14,313 bases of DNA from Pseudomonadota bacterium (GCA_028876585.1 JAGWRL010000361.1:1-14313); one strand, 5' to 3'; positions 1 to 8,929 are shown, counted from the first letter of the stretch. Numbers and translations: made by a program. The notes: generated by a model not told the origin, from the letters alone.

Positions 1-968
1 AGCGCCCGCTTGACCGCGCCGACCACCAGCCCGCGCACCAAGGCCGCGTCGCGAAACCGCACCTCGGCTTTGGCGGGATGCACGTTGACGTCGACCTCGC
101 GCGGGTCGAGCGTCAGGAACAGCGCCGCCGCGCCATGCCGCTCGCGCGGGAGATAATCGAGATAGGCGGCGCGCAACGCGCCGGAGATCAGCTTGTCGCG
201 CACCGGCCGGCCGTTGACATAGGCGAACTGGCTCAGGCTGTTGGGCTTGTTGAAGGTCGGCGTCGCGACGAAGCCGGCGATGCGCACGCCCTCGCGCGTC
301 TCGTCAACCGGCAAGGCGCTGTCGACGAACTCGGCCCCCAGCGCCTGCCGCAACCGCTCGCGCGCATCGGCCGCCGGCCAGTCGAAACCCGCGCCGATGT
401 CGCTGACATAGACGAACCGCACGTCAGGCCGCCCGAGCGCCAGCCGCACGACGACATCGTGGCAGGCCTGCGCCTCGGCGCGGTCGGTCTTGAGGAATTT
501 GAGCCGCGCCGGGGTGGCGGCGAACAGATCGCGCGCCTCGATGCGGGCGCCATGGGGATGCGAACATGGCGCGATCTCGCCGCGCACCCCGTCTTCCACC
601 CGCAGCAGGAACGCCTCGTCGCCGCCGCGCGGCCGGGTGCGAATCTCCAGCCGCGACACCGAGGCGATCGAGGGCAGCGCCTCGCCGCGAAAGCCGAGCG
701 AGCCGATCGCGCAGAGATCGCCGTCCGGCAGTTTCGAGGTGGCGTGGCGCTCGATCGCGAGCGTGAGATCGGCCGCGTCCATGCCGCAGCCGTCGTCGGC
801 GACGCGGATCAGGTCGCGCCCGCCCGCGCCGATGGCGACCTCGATCCGCCGCGCCCCGGCGTCGAGCGCGTTCTCGACCAGTTCCTTCACCGCCGCGGCC
901 GGCCGCTCGATCACTTCGCCGGCGGCGATGCGGTCGATCAGCAGGGGTTCGAGGCGGCGCACGGGCAT
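1..968 (-). CDS. mutL: DNA mismatch repair protein MutL, N-terminal part (cut by left edge)
   Basis: MutL is the ATP-driven matchmaker of methyl-independent or MutS-initiated mismatch repair. The 322 codons present encode the GHKL ATPase region. I read PVRRLEPLLIDRIAAGEV (family motif I, with the conserved IAAGEV), then KELVENALDAGA (the Mg/ATP-binding Glu and Asn), DDGCGM (motif II), ATSKL and GFRGEALPSIASV (motif III). Next comes the transducer-like part with YVNGRPVRDK and DVNVHPAKAEVRF. This order and spacing are diagnostic. The C-terminal dimerisation and endonuclease half lies outside the window. ATG at 968 is chosen because family homology begins within a few residues. No good Shine-Dalgarno is visible; the bases just upstream are a run of seven or eight C on the coding strand. 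It starts 40 bases after the MFS gene on the same strand, so it may be co-transcribed with it. Confidence 0.96.
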   Translation of the reverse strand, partial: MPVRRLEPLLIDRIAAGEVIERPAAAVKELVENALDAGARRIEVAIGAGGRDLIRVADDGCGMDAADLTLAIERHATSKLPDGDLCAIGSLGFRGEALPSIASVSRLEIRTRPRGGDEAFLLRVEDGVRGEIAPCSHPHGARIEARDLFAATPARLKFLKTDRAEAQACHDVVVRLALGRPDVRFVYVSDIGAGFDWPAADARERLRQALGAEFVDSALPVDETREGVRIAGFVATPTFNKPNSLSQFAYVNGRPVRDKLISGALRAAYLDYLPRERHGAAALFLTLDPREVDVNVHPAKAEVRFRDAALVRGLVVGAVKRA

Positions 969-1008
969 GGGGGGGGATTAACCGATTCGGCGCCGGGCGG
1001 CTACGCGC

Positions 1009-2235
1009 TTAGCGGCGGCCCGAAGCCCCGATCGCCGGCGCCCATCGGCGCGCCAGCGCGACCCCAGACAGCGCGATCGCGGCGAAGGCGGCGCCGGTCA
1101 GGAACGCCGCCGGCGCGCCCAGCACATCCCAAAGCAGCCCCGCCAGCCCGCTCGCCGCGAGCACGGCCAGACCGCCGAGGAGATTGTAGAAGCCGTAAGC
1201 GGCGCCGCGCAGCGCGGGGGGCGAGGCGTCCGCGACGAGCGCGGCGAATATTCCCTGCGTGAAGCCCATGTGCAGGCCCCACAGGATCACGCCCAAAGCC
1301 ACCCCCGGCAGCGCGTTGGACAAGGCCATGACGACATCCGCGCCGATCAGCAGCACAAATCCGATTGCGAGCAGGGTCAGCCGGTTGACGCGGTCGGAGA
1401 GCGCCCCGGCGGGATAGACGGCGAGCGCGTAAGCGATGTTCATCGCCACCAGAACCAGCGGCGCCAGCATCACCGGCAGGCCGACCGCGCTCGCCCGCAA
1501 GATGAGAAACGCCTCGCTGAACCGCGCCAGCGCAGCCACGGTCGCGATCGCGACGATCAGCCAATAGTGCGAGCCGAGCCGTTTCAGCTCGGAAAGCGCG
1601 AGCGGGAAGGCCGCGCGGCGCGGCGGCTGCGGGCGCGCCGGTTCGCGCACCGCCAGCACCAGCATCGCCACCGAGAGGAACCCGGGGATGACCGCGACCC
1701 AGAACACGGTGCGGTAGCTGTTCGCGCTCAGCGCCATCAGCGCCATCGCCAGCAGCGGGCCCGTGAAGGCGCCGATCGTGTCGAGCGTCTGCCGCAGTCC
1801 GAAGCTGGCGCCGCGCAGGTGCGCCGGCGCGATCTCCGACACCAGCGCATCGCGCGGCGCGCCGCGGATGCCCTTGCCGATGCGGTCGATGAAGCGCGCG
1901 GCGACGACCCAGCCGATCGAATTCGCCAGGGGAAAGACGGGCTTGGTCACCGCCGCCAAGCCATAGCCGATGACGGCGAGGCCCTTTCGCCTGCCCACCC
2001 AATCCGACACCACGCCGGAAAACACCTTGGTGATCGAGGCCGTCGCCTCGGCGACGCCCTCGATCCACCCCACCGCTTCGTAAGACGCGCCCAGAACGCC
2101 GACGAGATAGAGCGGCAGCAAAGCGTGAATCATCTCCGAGGAGACGTCCATCAGCAGCGAGACGAAACCAAGCGCCCAGACGCCGCCGGGGATGGCGGAC
2201 AGGCGCGACGCCTCGCGCGACGGCTCAGAATCCAC
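1009..2235 (-). CDS. MFS transporter (12-helix type)
   Basis: A 408-residue major facilitator superfamily protein of the inner membrane. The N-terminal half carries LLMDVSSEMIHALLPLYL (residues about 27-44), a hallmark of one common proteobacterial MFS group. The loop-2/3 signature is GVVSDWVGRRKG (about 74-85), and a second basic loop, DRIGKGIRGAPRDA, sits at about 117-130. The rest is alternating hydrophobic helices, ending in a basic tail. Substrate cannot be read from sequence. The start is GTG at 2235: an AGGAG lies 7-8 bases upstream, and the protein then begins just before the first helix. The frame stays open to 2547, but that extension is Arg/Ala-rich, antisense-like and overlaps the preceding cytochrome gene. 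The gene begins 23 bases after cytochrome b561 and may be the fifth gene of the copper run. A role in metal or toxicant export is inferred from position only. Confidence 0.9.
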   Translation of the reverse strand: MDSEPSREASRLSAIPGGVWALGFVSLLMDVSSEMIHALLPLYLVGVLGASYEAVGWIEGVAEATASITKVFSGVVSDWVGRRKGLAVIGYGLAAVTKPVFPLANSIGWVVAARFIDRIGKGIRGAPRDALVSEIAPAHLRGASFGLRQTLDTIGAFTGPLLAMALMALSANSYRTVFWVAVIPGFLSVAMLVLAVREPARPQPPRRAAFPLALSELKRLGSHYWLIVAIATVAALARFSEAFLILRASAVGLPVMLAPLVLVAMNIAYALAVYPAGALSDRVNRLTLLAIGFVLLIGADVVMALSNALPGVALGVILWGLHMGFTQGIFAALVADASPPALRGAAYGFYNLLGGLAVLAASGLAGLLWDVLGAPAAFLTGAAFAAIALSGVALARRWAPAIGASGRR

Positions 2236-2258
2236 GCGCTTGCTCCTGCCGGTCCATC

Positions 2259-2780
2259 TTATCGCGGCGGCCGTGAGAATATCGACCGCAGCGGGCCCGC
2301 AGGGGCAACGAGCATTCGGCGCAGCGTTCCGTCCCGCAATCCGAACTCGCCCCACAGCGCGCCCGCCACATGCGCAGCCACGAGCGCGAGCAGCAGCTTG
2401 AACAAAAGCACGTGCACGGCGCTGATCGGCCACCAGAAATAGGCCGCGATCGCGCCCGTGACGCCTTGCGCGATCAACACCGCATAGAACGCCAGATGCA
2501 CGCCCCGCGTCAGCCGCGAAGGGCGCGGCGCCGGCGCGCCGAGCCATAGGCGCAGCGCCAGCCGGCCGAGCATCAATCCGACGATGGCGAGGCCGACCCG
2601 GTTGTGCAGCGCGTGCAGAATGAGATCGCTGGCGCTCGGCCGCTGGCCGATCAGATGGACATTGTGGGCGCGCACGATCGCTCCGCTGCTGGCGTATTGC
2701 GCCGCCACCAGCAGGACGACCAGCCAGTGCAGGCCGATCTGGAGGGAATTATAGCCGGGAGGTTGCGCGCGAAGCCGCAA
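2259..2780 (-). CDS. Cytochrome b561 family protein
   Basis: A 173-residue four-helix b-type cytochrome of the inner membrane, expected to move electrons between quinol and a periplasmic or membrane partner. Helices lie near residues 15-35, 52-76, 93-115 and 121-145. Candidate haem ligands are His18 in the LHWL motif of helix 1, His56 or His59 in helix 2, and His123 and His137 in helix 4. The 14-residue spacing of the last pair matches E. coli CybB (His137/His151). The start is TTG at 2780, two bases after the DUF305 stop, with family homology beginning about ten residues in; no strong Shine-Dalgarno is seen, so translational coupling is likely. Such cytochromes often accompany DUF305 and copper genes. 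A role in redox handling of copper is inferred. Confidence 0.88.
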   Translation of the reverse strand: MRLRAQPPGYNSLQIGLHWLVVLLVAAQYASSGAIVRAHNVHLIGQRPSASDLILHALHNRVGLAIVGLMLGRLALRLWLGAPAPRPSRLTRGVHLAFYAVLIAQGVTGAIAAYFWWPISAVHVLLFKLLLALVAAHVAGALWGEFGLRDGTLRRMLVAPAGPLRSIFSRPPR

Positions 2781-2782
2781 GG

Positions 2783-3154
2783 CTATTTGCCGTTCTTTTC
2801 CAGCCAGGCCTTCATCTGCGCGATTTCCTTTTCCTGCGCGGCGACGATGTCGGTCGCGAGCTGGCGCAGTTCCGGGTCGGTTCCATATTGCAATTCGACC
2901 TTCGCCATGTCGATGGCGCCTTGATGATGCGGCATCATCATCAGCGCGAAATCCTTGTCCGGCTTGCCGGTCGGCTTCACGTTCATGCCCTTCATCATCT
3001 TATTCATCGACTCGGCGAACGCTTTGTCGGCCGGGCTCGTGGCGTGCCTGTGCGACATGCTCATGCCCTTCATGTCGTTGGCGCTCGCGGCCCGGGGCGC
3101 CGCCAGGGCGATGGACGCGACGAGGCCGGCGGCAAGCAATATCGACAGTTTCAT
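2783..3154 (-). CDS. DUF305 family periplasmic protein, probable copper/silver binding
   Basis: A 123-residue secreted protein. Residues 1-25 form a signal peptide ending in AASA before NDMKG. The mature part is rich in Met and His: KGMSMSHRH (29-37), NKMMKGM (51-57), then the family core FALMMMPHHQGAIDMAK (69-85). The HHQGAIDMA motif is the signature of DUF305, a helical ferritin-like fold; the cyanobacterial member CopM binds Cu(I) and Cu(II). Length is close to the single-domain family size. An AGGAG lies 5 bases upstream of ATG 3154, a strong start. It sits between copA with its small ORF and cytochrome b561 on one strand. The natural reading is a periplasmic copper sequestration or hand-off protein. 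Copper specificity rests on context and CueR, not on direct evidence. Confidence 0.92.
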   Translation of the reverse strand: MKLSILLAAGLVASIALAAPRAASANDMKGMSMSHRHATSPADKAFAESMNKMMKGMNVKPTGKPDKDFALMMMPHHQGAIDMAKVELQYGTDPELRQLATDIVAAQEKEIAQMKAWLEKNGK

Positions 3155-3200
3155 GGTGCGCTCCTGTGAATGGGGTCCGCGAATGCGGGAATGGGGCGGA

Positions 3201-3299
3201 TCAGCGTTGCAGATATTTGCTCAGGGCGGCGACGCGGGGCAGCCAGATCACCCCGCCGCCCCACATCATCGAGCCGTGCATGTCGTTCCAATTCATCAT
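3201..3299 (-). CDS. Small Met/Trp-rich ORF (32 aa) between copA and the DUF305 gene
   Basis: An open frame of 32 codons and a TGA stop. It begins MMNWNDMHGSMMW, has a GGGVIWLP stretch and ends with VAALSKYLQR. Five Met, three Trp and one His in 32 residues is unlike chance frames in this GC-rich DNA, which are Arg/Ala/Pro-rich. Copper operons often carry small membrane proteins beginning with a similar Met-His-Gly-Met-Met-Trp pattern, followed by a longer hydrophobic helix and a KYL-type end. Here the hydrophobic part is short and interrupted by Pro-Arg, so this may be a shortened or decaying member. A weak AGGA-like site lies about 8 bases upstream. It starts 20 bases after the copA stop and ends 46 bases before the DUF305 start. 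The family comparison is from memory; expression is unproven. Confidence 0.5.
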   Translation of the reverse strand: MMNWNDMHGSMMWGGGVIWLPRVAALSKYLQR

Positions 3300-3319
3300 G
3301 GCGGGTCCTGCGCGCGAAG

Positions 3320-5851
<2,532 letters not shown>

Positions 5852-5905
5852 GATCCGGCATCCTTGGGCGGCGCGCGCCCTGGCGGTTGAATAGCTGCGA
5901 GGATG

Positions 5906-5936
5906 TCGGTACACCTTCCCACGATGGCAAGGTCAA
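5906..5936 (-). promoter_or_regulatory. CueR-type copper promoter and operator for copA
   Basis: A 21-bp dyad at 5913-5933 has arms ACCTTCCC and GGCAAGGT around a 5-bp centre (one mismatch per arm pair). On the minus strand, TTGACC (5936-5931) is the -35 and TACCGA (5911-5906) a -10, separated by 19 bp. The overlong spacer with the regulator dyad inside it is the known architecture of MerR/CueR promoters, and ACCTTCC..GGAAGGT-type half sites are typical of CueR. Transcription would start near 5899, leaving a leader of about 48 bases before copA. The dyad ends 16 bases before the regulator's ATG, so the same site probably also controls the regulator. Confidence 0.8.
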
Positions 5937-5949
5937 GGGAACTCCGCAC

Positions 5950-6345
5950 ATGAATATCGGCGCCGCTTCGACCGCCGCCGGCGTCAGCGCGAAGATGATC
6001 CGTCATTACGAGGCGATCGGGCTGCTGCATCCCGCCGCGCGGCGGGAAAACAGCTATCGCGATTACGGCCCGCACGAGGTGCATGAACTTCGATTCATCG
6101 GCCGCGCCCGCAAGCTGGGCTTCTCGGTGCCGGAAATCGCCGCTCTGCTGACGCTCTGGCGCGACAAGGCGCGGCCGAGCCGCGAGGTCAAGCAGGTGGC
6201 CGCGAACCATCTCGCCGACCTCGAAGCCCGCATCGAGCAAATGCGGGCGATGGCGGCGGCGCTGCGCCGTTTGGTGCACTCCTGCCACGGCGACGACCGC
6301 GCGGAATGCCCGATTTTGGACGACCTCGGCGGCCACACCCACTGA
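5950..6345 (+). CDS. cueR: MerR-family copper-responsive regulator CueR
   Basis: A 131-residue MerR-family activator. The N-terminal winged helix-turn-helix is MNIGAASTAAGVSAKMIRHY, then the wing ENSYRDYGPHEVHEL. A coiled-coil dimer helix spans about residues 80-108 and is followed by a metal loop. Loop residues Cys112 and Cys120 (C-x7-C) and Ser77 in the dimer-helix region fall at exactly the E. coli CueR positions. Ser77 marks sensors of monovalent ions, Cu(I)/Ag(I)/Au(I), rather than Zn or Hg. The C-terminus is GGHTH. ATG 5950 starts the family homology and has AAGGGA 9 bases upstream; the frame is open from 5887, but that extension would run through the copA operator. It diverges from copA with the dyad between them. 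I see a possible own promoter, TTGAAT (5887) and TACACC (5910) with 17-bp spacing, but it is weak. Confidence 0.94.
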   Translation: MNIGAASTAAGVSAKMIRHYEAIGLLHPAARRENSYRDYGPHEVHELRFIGRARKLGFSVPEIAALLTLWRDKARPSREVKQVAANHLADLEARIEQMRAMAAALRRLVHSCHGDDRAECPILDDLGGHTH

Positions 6346-6366
6346 GCCGACCGCGCGGCCGGGCCC

Positions 6367-7431
6367 TCAATGCTTATGCCGGTGATGCAGGTCGGGATAA
6401 TGCGGGTGGCTGTGGCGCAGCCGTTCGTGCCGGTGCCAATGGGAATGCGGCTCGGTCACCGGAGCGTCATGCGCGTGCTGATGATGTTCGTCATGCACGT
6501 GCGCGTGTTCATGCTCCAGCGGCTCGTGGATATGCTCGTGCGCATGGCGCTCGGAGAGATGAAGCCAGAGACCGACGCCCATCAGGACGCCGGCGAGCAT
6601 GAGCCGCGCCGTCAGCGGTTCGCCCAGGAATACGATCGCCAGCACCGCGCCGATGAAGGGCGCCAGGGAATAATAGGCGCCGGTGCGGGCGCTGCCCAGG
6701 TGACGCAACGCCAGGATGAACATCACCAGGCTCACCCCGACGCCGAACAGGCCGACCAGCCCGGCGCCGGAAATCGTGGCGAGGCTCGGCAGCCGCGCCC
6801 CCATCAGCAGCGCCAGACCGACATTGACGGCGCCGGCGATCAGGCCCTTGAGCATGGCGATGACGACCGGGTCAGTCGCCGAAATCTTGCGGGTGAAATT
6901 GTTGTCGACGCCCCAGGCGACGCAGGCGCCCACCACCAGCAGCGCGCCGGCGTCGAACGAAATCCCGTGGCCGTCCCAGGATAGCAGCGCCGCGCCCGCC
7001 AGGATCGCGAAGGCGCCGACCATCAGCCGCCGGTCGACGTTCTCGCGAAAGACGACCCAGGCGATCGCCATCGTCGCCAGACCTTCCATGTTCAACAGCA
7101 GCGCGGCGCTGGAGGCCGTCGTGCGGGAAACGCCGAGCATCAGCAGCACTGGGCCGACAATGCCGCCCATCGCGACCGCGATCGCCAGCCAGGGCATGTC
7201 GGCTCGCCGCAACGGCGCCTCGCCGCTCTCCGGCGCAAAGGAATGGCGCAACAGGCGGTAGACGGCGAGCCCGAGGCCGGCGCCGAAATACATCAACCCC
7301 GCCAGCATGAACGGGCTGGTCGTCTCCAGCAGCCGCTTCGCCAGCGGGGCGACGGCGCCGAACAGCACGGCGGAGGCCAGCGCCAGCGGAACGCCGGGCC
7401 AGAGATGGGTATGGGGATCGGTTTCAGCCAT
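6367..7431 (-). CDS. EamA/DMT-family transporter with histidine-rich C-terminal tail
   Basis: A 354-residue inner-membrane protein. Two EamA repeats of five helices each fill about residues 12-290; the first repeat ends near WDGHGISFDA and the second begins with GALLVVGACVAWGVDNNF. Visible EamA features are the short AVLFGAVAPLAKRLL opening, NMEGLATMAIAWVVFREN and the end-of-repeat YYSLAPFIGAVLAIVFLGEPL. The last 63 residues contain 23 His, with blocks such as HEHAHVHDEHHQHAH and PHSHWHRHE, and end in HHRHKH. Similar tails occur on some other DMT and MFS proteins and suggest cytoplasmic or periplasmic binding of Ni, Co, Zn or Cu; the side is not known. An AAGGAG lies 8 bases upstream of ATG 7431. 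It converges on cueR, with 21 bases between stops. Substrate is unknown; metal export is an inference from the tail and neighbours. Confidence 0.9.
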   Translation of the reverse strand: MAETDPHTHLWPGVPLALASAVLFGAVAPLAKRLLETTSPFMLAGLMYFGAGLGLAVYRLLRHSFAPESGEAPLRRADMPWLAIAVAMGGIVGPVLLMLGVSRTTASSAALLLNMEGLATMAIAWVVFRENVDRRLMVGAFAILAGAALLSWDGHGISFDAGALLVVGACVAWGVDNNFTRKISATDPVVIAMLKGLIAGAVNVGLALLMGARLPSLATISGAGLVGLFGVGVSLVMFILALRHLGSARTGAYYSLAPFIGAVLAIVFLGEPLTARLMLAGVLMGVGLWLHLSERHAHEHIHEPLEHEHAHVHDEHHQHAHDAPVTEPHSHWHRHERLRHSHPHYPDLHHRHKH

Positions 7432-7496
7432 GCGGCAGGCTCCTTACACTGTCCCGCGCCAGCGCGCAGGGGAGGGGGCGGCGCTTCGCAGGCCGG

Positions 7497-7660
7497 CCTC
7501 GCCGACAACCGCCTCGCATCCGTCCTGGCGAGCGCTTTCGCTCGGCGTCTATCGCTTCTGGCGCGATCTCGGCTATGCCATAGGGGCGTTGTCGGCCGGC
7601 GCCGTCGCCGCCGTCGCGATGAGGGAACCCCAACGCATGCCGCCGAAAGATCAGCCGTAA
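7497..7660 (+). pseudogene. Remnant of an MFS transporter C-terminal region
   Basis: One frame (best from 7517 to the TAA at 7658-7660) reads HPSWRALSLGVYRFWRDLGY, then AIGALSAGAVA and AVAMREP. The HPSWR...GVYRFWRDLGYAIGAL string is highly characteristic of the second half of one MFS transporter group. In intact members about 25 or more residues separate the AIGAL..AG helix from the final MRE-type tail; here they are joined, so an internal deletion is likely. Upstream of about 7497 no MFS sequence is recognisable in any frame, so the N-terminal 80-90% is gone. The surviving stop overlaps the next gene's start (TAATG), suggesting that an intact MFS gene once preceded the phosphorylase in a coupled pair. 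The frame stays open upstream to 7307, but that part is antisense to the EamA gene. Confidence 0.6.
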
Positions 7661-8484
7661 TGACCCACCCCGCGGATCGCCTTCCCCTGCCGCCGCCGAT
7701 CCTGCGCGACAAGGCGCCCGGCGCCCCGTCCGTCTTCACGCCGGAAGCGCTGTTGCGCGAGGCGCGGCGGCAGAAGAACGCGCCCGCCGGCGAGGTTCCG
7801 GCAATCTGCGTGCTCGATCCCGACGGCGATATCGTCGAGCACCTCCAGGCGCGCGGCGAGGCCGCGCGGCTCGCCGCCTGGGCCTGCTACCACACCGATC
7901 TTTATATGTTTGAGCGCGACGGCGTGCGCTATGGCGTCGTCGGTTCGGCGGTCGGGGCGTCGTTCGCGACGCTGGTGGCCGAGCAACTCTTCGTCTGCGG
8001 CTGTCGGTTGCTGCTGAGCGTGACCTCGGCCGGCCAGATCCTGCCGGTGCGGCCGCCGCCGTATTTCATCGTCATCGATCGCGCCCTGCGCGACGAGGGA
8101 ACGAGCTACCACTATCTGCCGCCCGACGATTTCAGCCTCGCCGATCCCGGCCTCGTGCGACTCGCGCGCGCGGCGCTCGCCGAAGCCGGCGTCGCCAGCG
8201 AAGTCGGTCCGACCTGGACCACCGACGCGCCCTTTCGCGAGACCGAGAGCGCGATCGCGGCGGCGCGATCGTCCGGCATCCTGGCGGTCGAGATGGAGGC
8301 GGCGGCGCTCTACGCTTTCGCCGCCGCGCGCCGCCGGCCGGTGCTCGGTTTCGCCCATGTCACCAACCAGATGGCGCAATCGGAGGGCGACTTCGAAAAA
8401 GGCGAGGCCAGCGGCGCGCTCGCGTCGCTGAACCTGATCCGGGCGGTCGCAAAGGCCTGGCTCGCACAGGACGGCGCGCGTTGA
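7660..8484 (+). CDS. Nucleoside phosphorylase superfamily protein (PNP/UDP family)
   Basis: A 274-residue cytoplasmic enzyme of the PNP_UDP_1 fold, which splits a nucleoside with phosphate into base and ribose-1-phosphate. Seen in order: YGVVGSAVGASFATLVAEQL (about 91-110, the phosphate/ribose-side glycine segment), TSAGQI (122-127), RDEGTSYHY (144-152), TTDAPFRET (187-195) and VEMEAAALYAFA (210-221). The last is the family signature holding the ribose-binding Met-Glu pair. The TTDAPFRET block resembles uridine phosphorylase-like members. Exact base specificity cannot be read. ATG 7660 overlaps the stop of the MFS remnant (TAATG). The Shine-Dalgarno is weak (GAAAGA, about 9 bases upstream), as expected for a coupled start. 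The frame is open upstream, but that part is antisense to the transporter gene and is not protein-like. Confidence 0.88.
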   Translation: MTHPADRLPLPPPILRDKAPGAPSVFTPEALLREARRQKNAPAGEVPAICVLDPDGDIVEHLQARGEAARLAAWACYHTDLYMFERDGVRYGVVGSAVGASFATLVAEQLFVCGCRLLLSVTSAGQILPVRPPPYFIVIDRALRDEGTSYHYLPPDDFSLADPGLVRLARAALAEAGVASEVGPTWTTDAPFRETESAIAAARSSGILAVEMEAAALYAFAAARRRPVLGFAHVTNQMAQSEGDFEKGEASGALASLNLIRAVAKAWLAQDGAR

Positions 8485-8624
8485 CGGGAAGCGGTCGCGC
8501 GCGCCGACCCGGTCCGCGATCCTCCTCCCCGACGGTCCTTTCCCACCGATCAAGGTCAACCGGAGGGGGCTGACGCACCACGCCAAAGGCGCGCGCATCG
8601 GACGCAATTTTGCCGACACCCGCC

Positions 8625-8653
8625 TTGCCAGAACGCGCCAAACCCTCTAGATC
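8625..8653 (+). promoter_or_regulatory. Probable promoter of the tRNA-Arg gene
   Basis: TTGCCA at 8625-8630, a 17-bp spacer and TAGATC at 8648-8653 (or CTAGAT with 16 bp). The CTAGAT-like -10 is common at alphaproteobacterial stable-RNA promoters. The predicted start, near 8660, is a few bases before the tRNA 5' end. Confidence 0.45.
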
Positions 8654-8663
8654 ACGCCCCAAC

Positions 8664-8740
8664 GCGCCCGTAGCTCAGCTGGATAGAGCACCAGACTACG
8701 AATCTGGGGGTCAGGAGTTCGAATCTCTTCGGGCGCGCCA
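8664..8740 (+). tRNA. tRNA-Arg (anticodon ACG), CCA encoded
   Basis: A complete cloverleaf. The acceptor arms GCGCCCG (8664-8670) and CGGGCGC (8730-8736) pair fully. D arm GCTC...GAGC; anticodon stem CCAGA/TCTGG with loop CTACGAA, giving anticodon ACG at 8698-8700; variable loop GGGTC; T arm AGGAG, loop TTCGAAT, CTCTT. Discriminator G8737 and an encoded CCA at 8738-8740. ACG is the usual CGN-reading tRNA-Arg, whose first base is deaminated to inosine by TadA. Its 3' end is a frequent integrase target, which fits the eroded accessory DNA just downstream. No clear terminator follows. Confidence 0.97.
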
Positions 8741-8853
8741 TTAACAACAATAACTTGCGCGAACCCGACCAGACTCGAAGTTGGGTTGGTCTGGGAAGTA
8801 TTTGCGTGGATGCGTCCTCAGCTATATAGGGGATGGGATTGCTCCCTATGTCA

Positions 8854-8871
8854 ACGATCAGACTTGATCGT
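8854..8871. repeat. Perfect inverted repeat, 7-bp arms, 4-base loop
   Basis: ACGATCA GACT TGATCGT. No T tract follows (AATATTC), so an intrinsic terminator is unlikely. It could be an operator or part of a lost mobile-element end. Confidence 0.6.
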
Positions 8872-8886
8872 AATATTCACGCCTTG

Positions 8887-8917
8887 GGTCGAGGGTTCGA
8901 AATCCTTCGCCTGCTCC
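8887..8917 (+). other. tRNA 3'-end-like fragment (possible old attachment-site duplicate)
   Basis: The stretch reads GGTCGAGGGTTCGAAATCC and continues TTCGCCTGCTCC. GAGGG-TTCGAAA-TCCTT can form a T arm (with G-U pairs) after a GGTC-like variable loop, and the rest resembles a 3' acceptor strand. From memory it most resembles the 3' end of alphaproteobacterial tRNA-Gly (GAGGGTTCGATTCCC then TTCGCCCGCTCCA), matching about 24 of 28 positions. No matching 5' half lies upstream, so it is not a functional tRNA. Such isolated 3' ends are left by integrases that target tRNA genes. It is not a copy of the tRNA-Arg 3' end, so it does not mark an excision partner of that gene. Confidence 0.35.
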
Positions 8918-8929
8918 CGATTTTCTACG

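Noticed and set aside
78..1262. 394-codon plus-strand frame over the mutL region
   Set aside because: Antisense to mutL, whose motifs are unmistakable. The translation is Arg/Ala/Asp-rich without any family feature, as expected for antisense frames in GC-rich DNA.
1270..2442. 390-codon plus-strand frame
   Set aside because: Antisense to the MFS gene and part of cytochrome b561; composition is His/Gln/Arg/Asp shadow with no domain.
2236..2547. N-terminal extension of the MFS gene
   Set aside because: Overlaps cytochrome b561 on the same strand in another frame and is not transporter-like; GTG 2235 has a good AGGAG.
6347..6362. GC-rich dyad between the convergent cueR and EamA stops, as a terminator
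   Set aside because: Arms CCGACCGC/GCGGCCGG have a mismatch, no real loop and no T tract on either side; too weak to call.
6370..6984. 204-codon plus-strand frame beginning with a Met/Val-rich segment
   Set aside because: It is the complement of the His-rich tail and helices of the EamA gene; His codons CAT/CAC read backwards as ATG/GTG explain the Met/Val content.
7651..8619. 322-codon minus-strand frame, and shorter minus frames at 8310-8662
   Set aside because: Antisense to the phosphorylase gene, with shadow composition (Arg/Gly/Asp); no start signal or domain.
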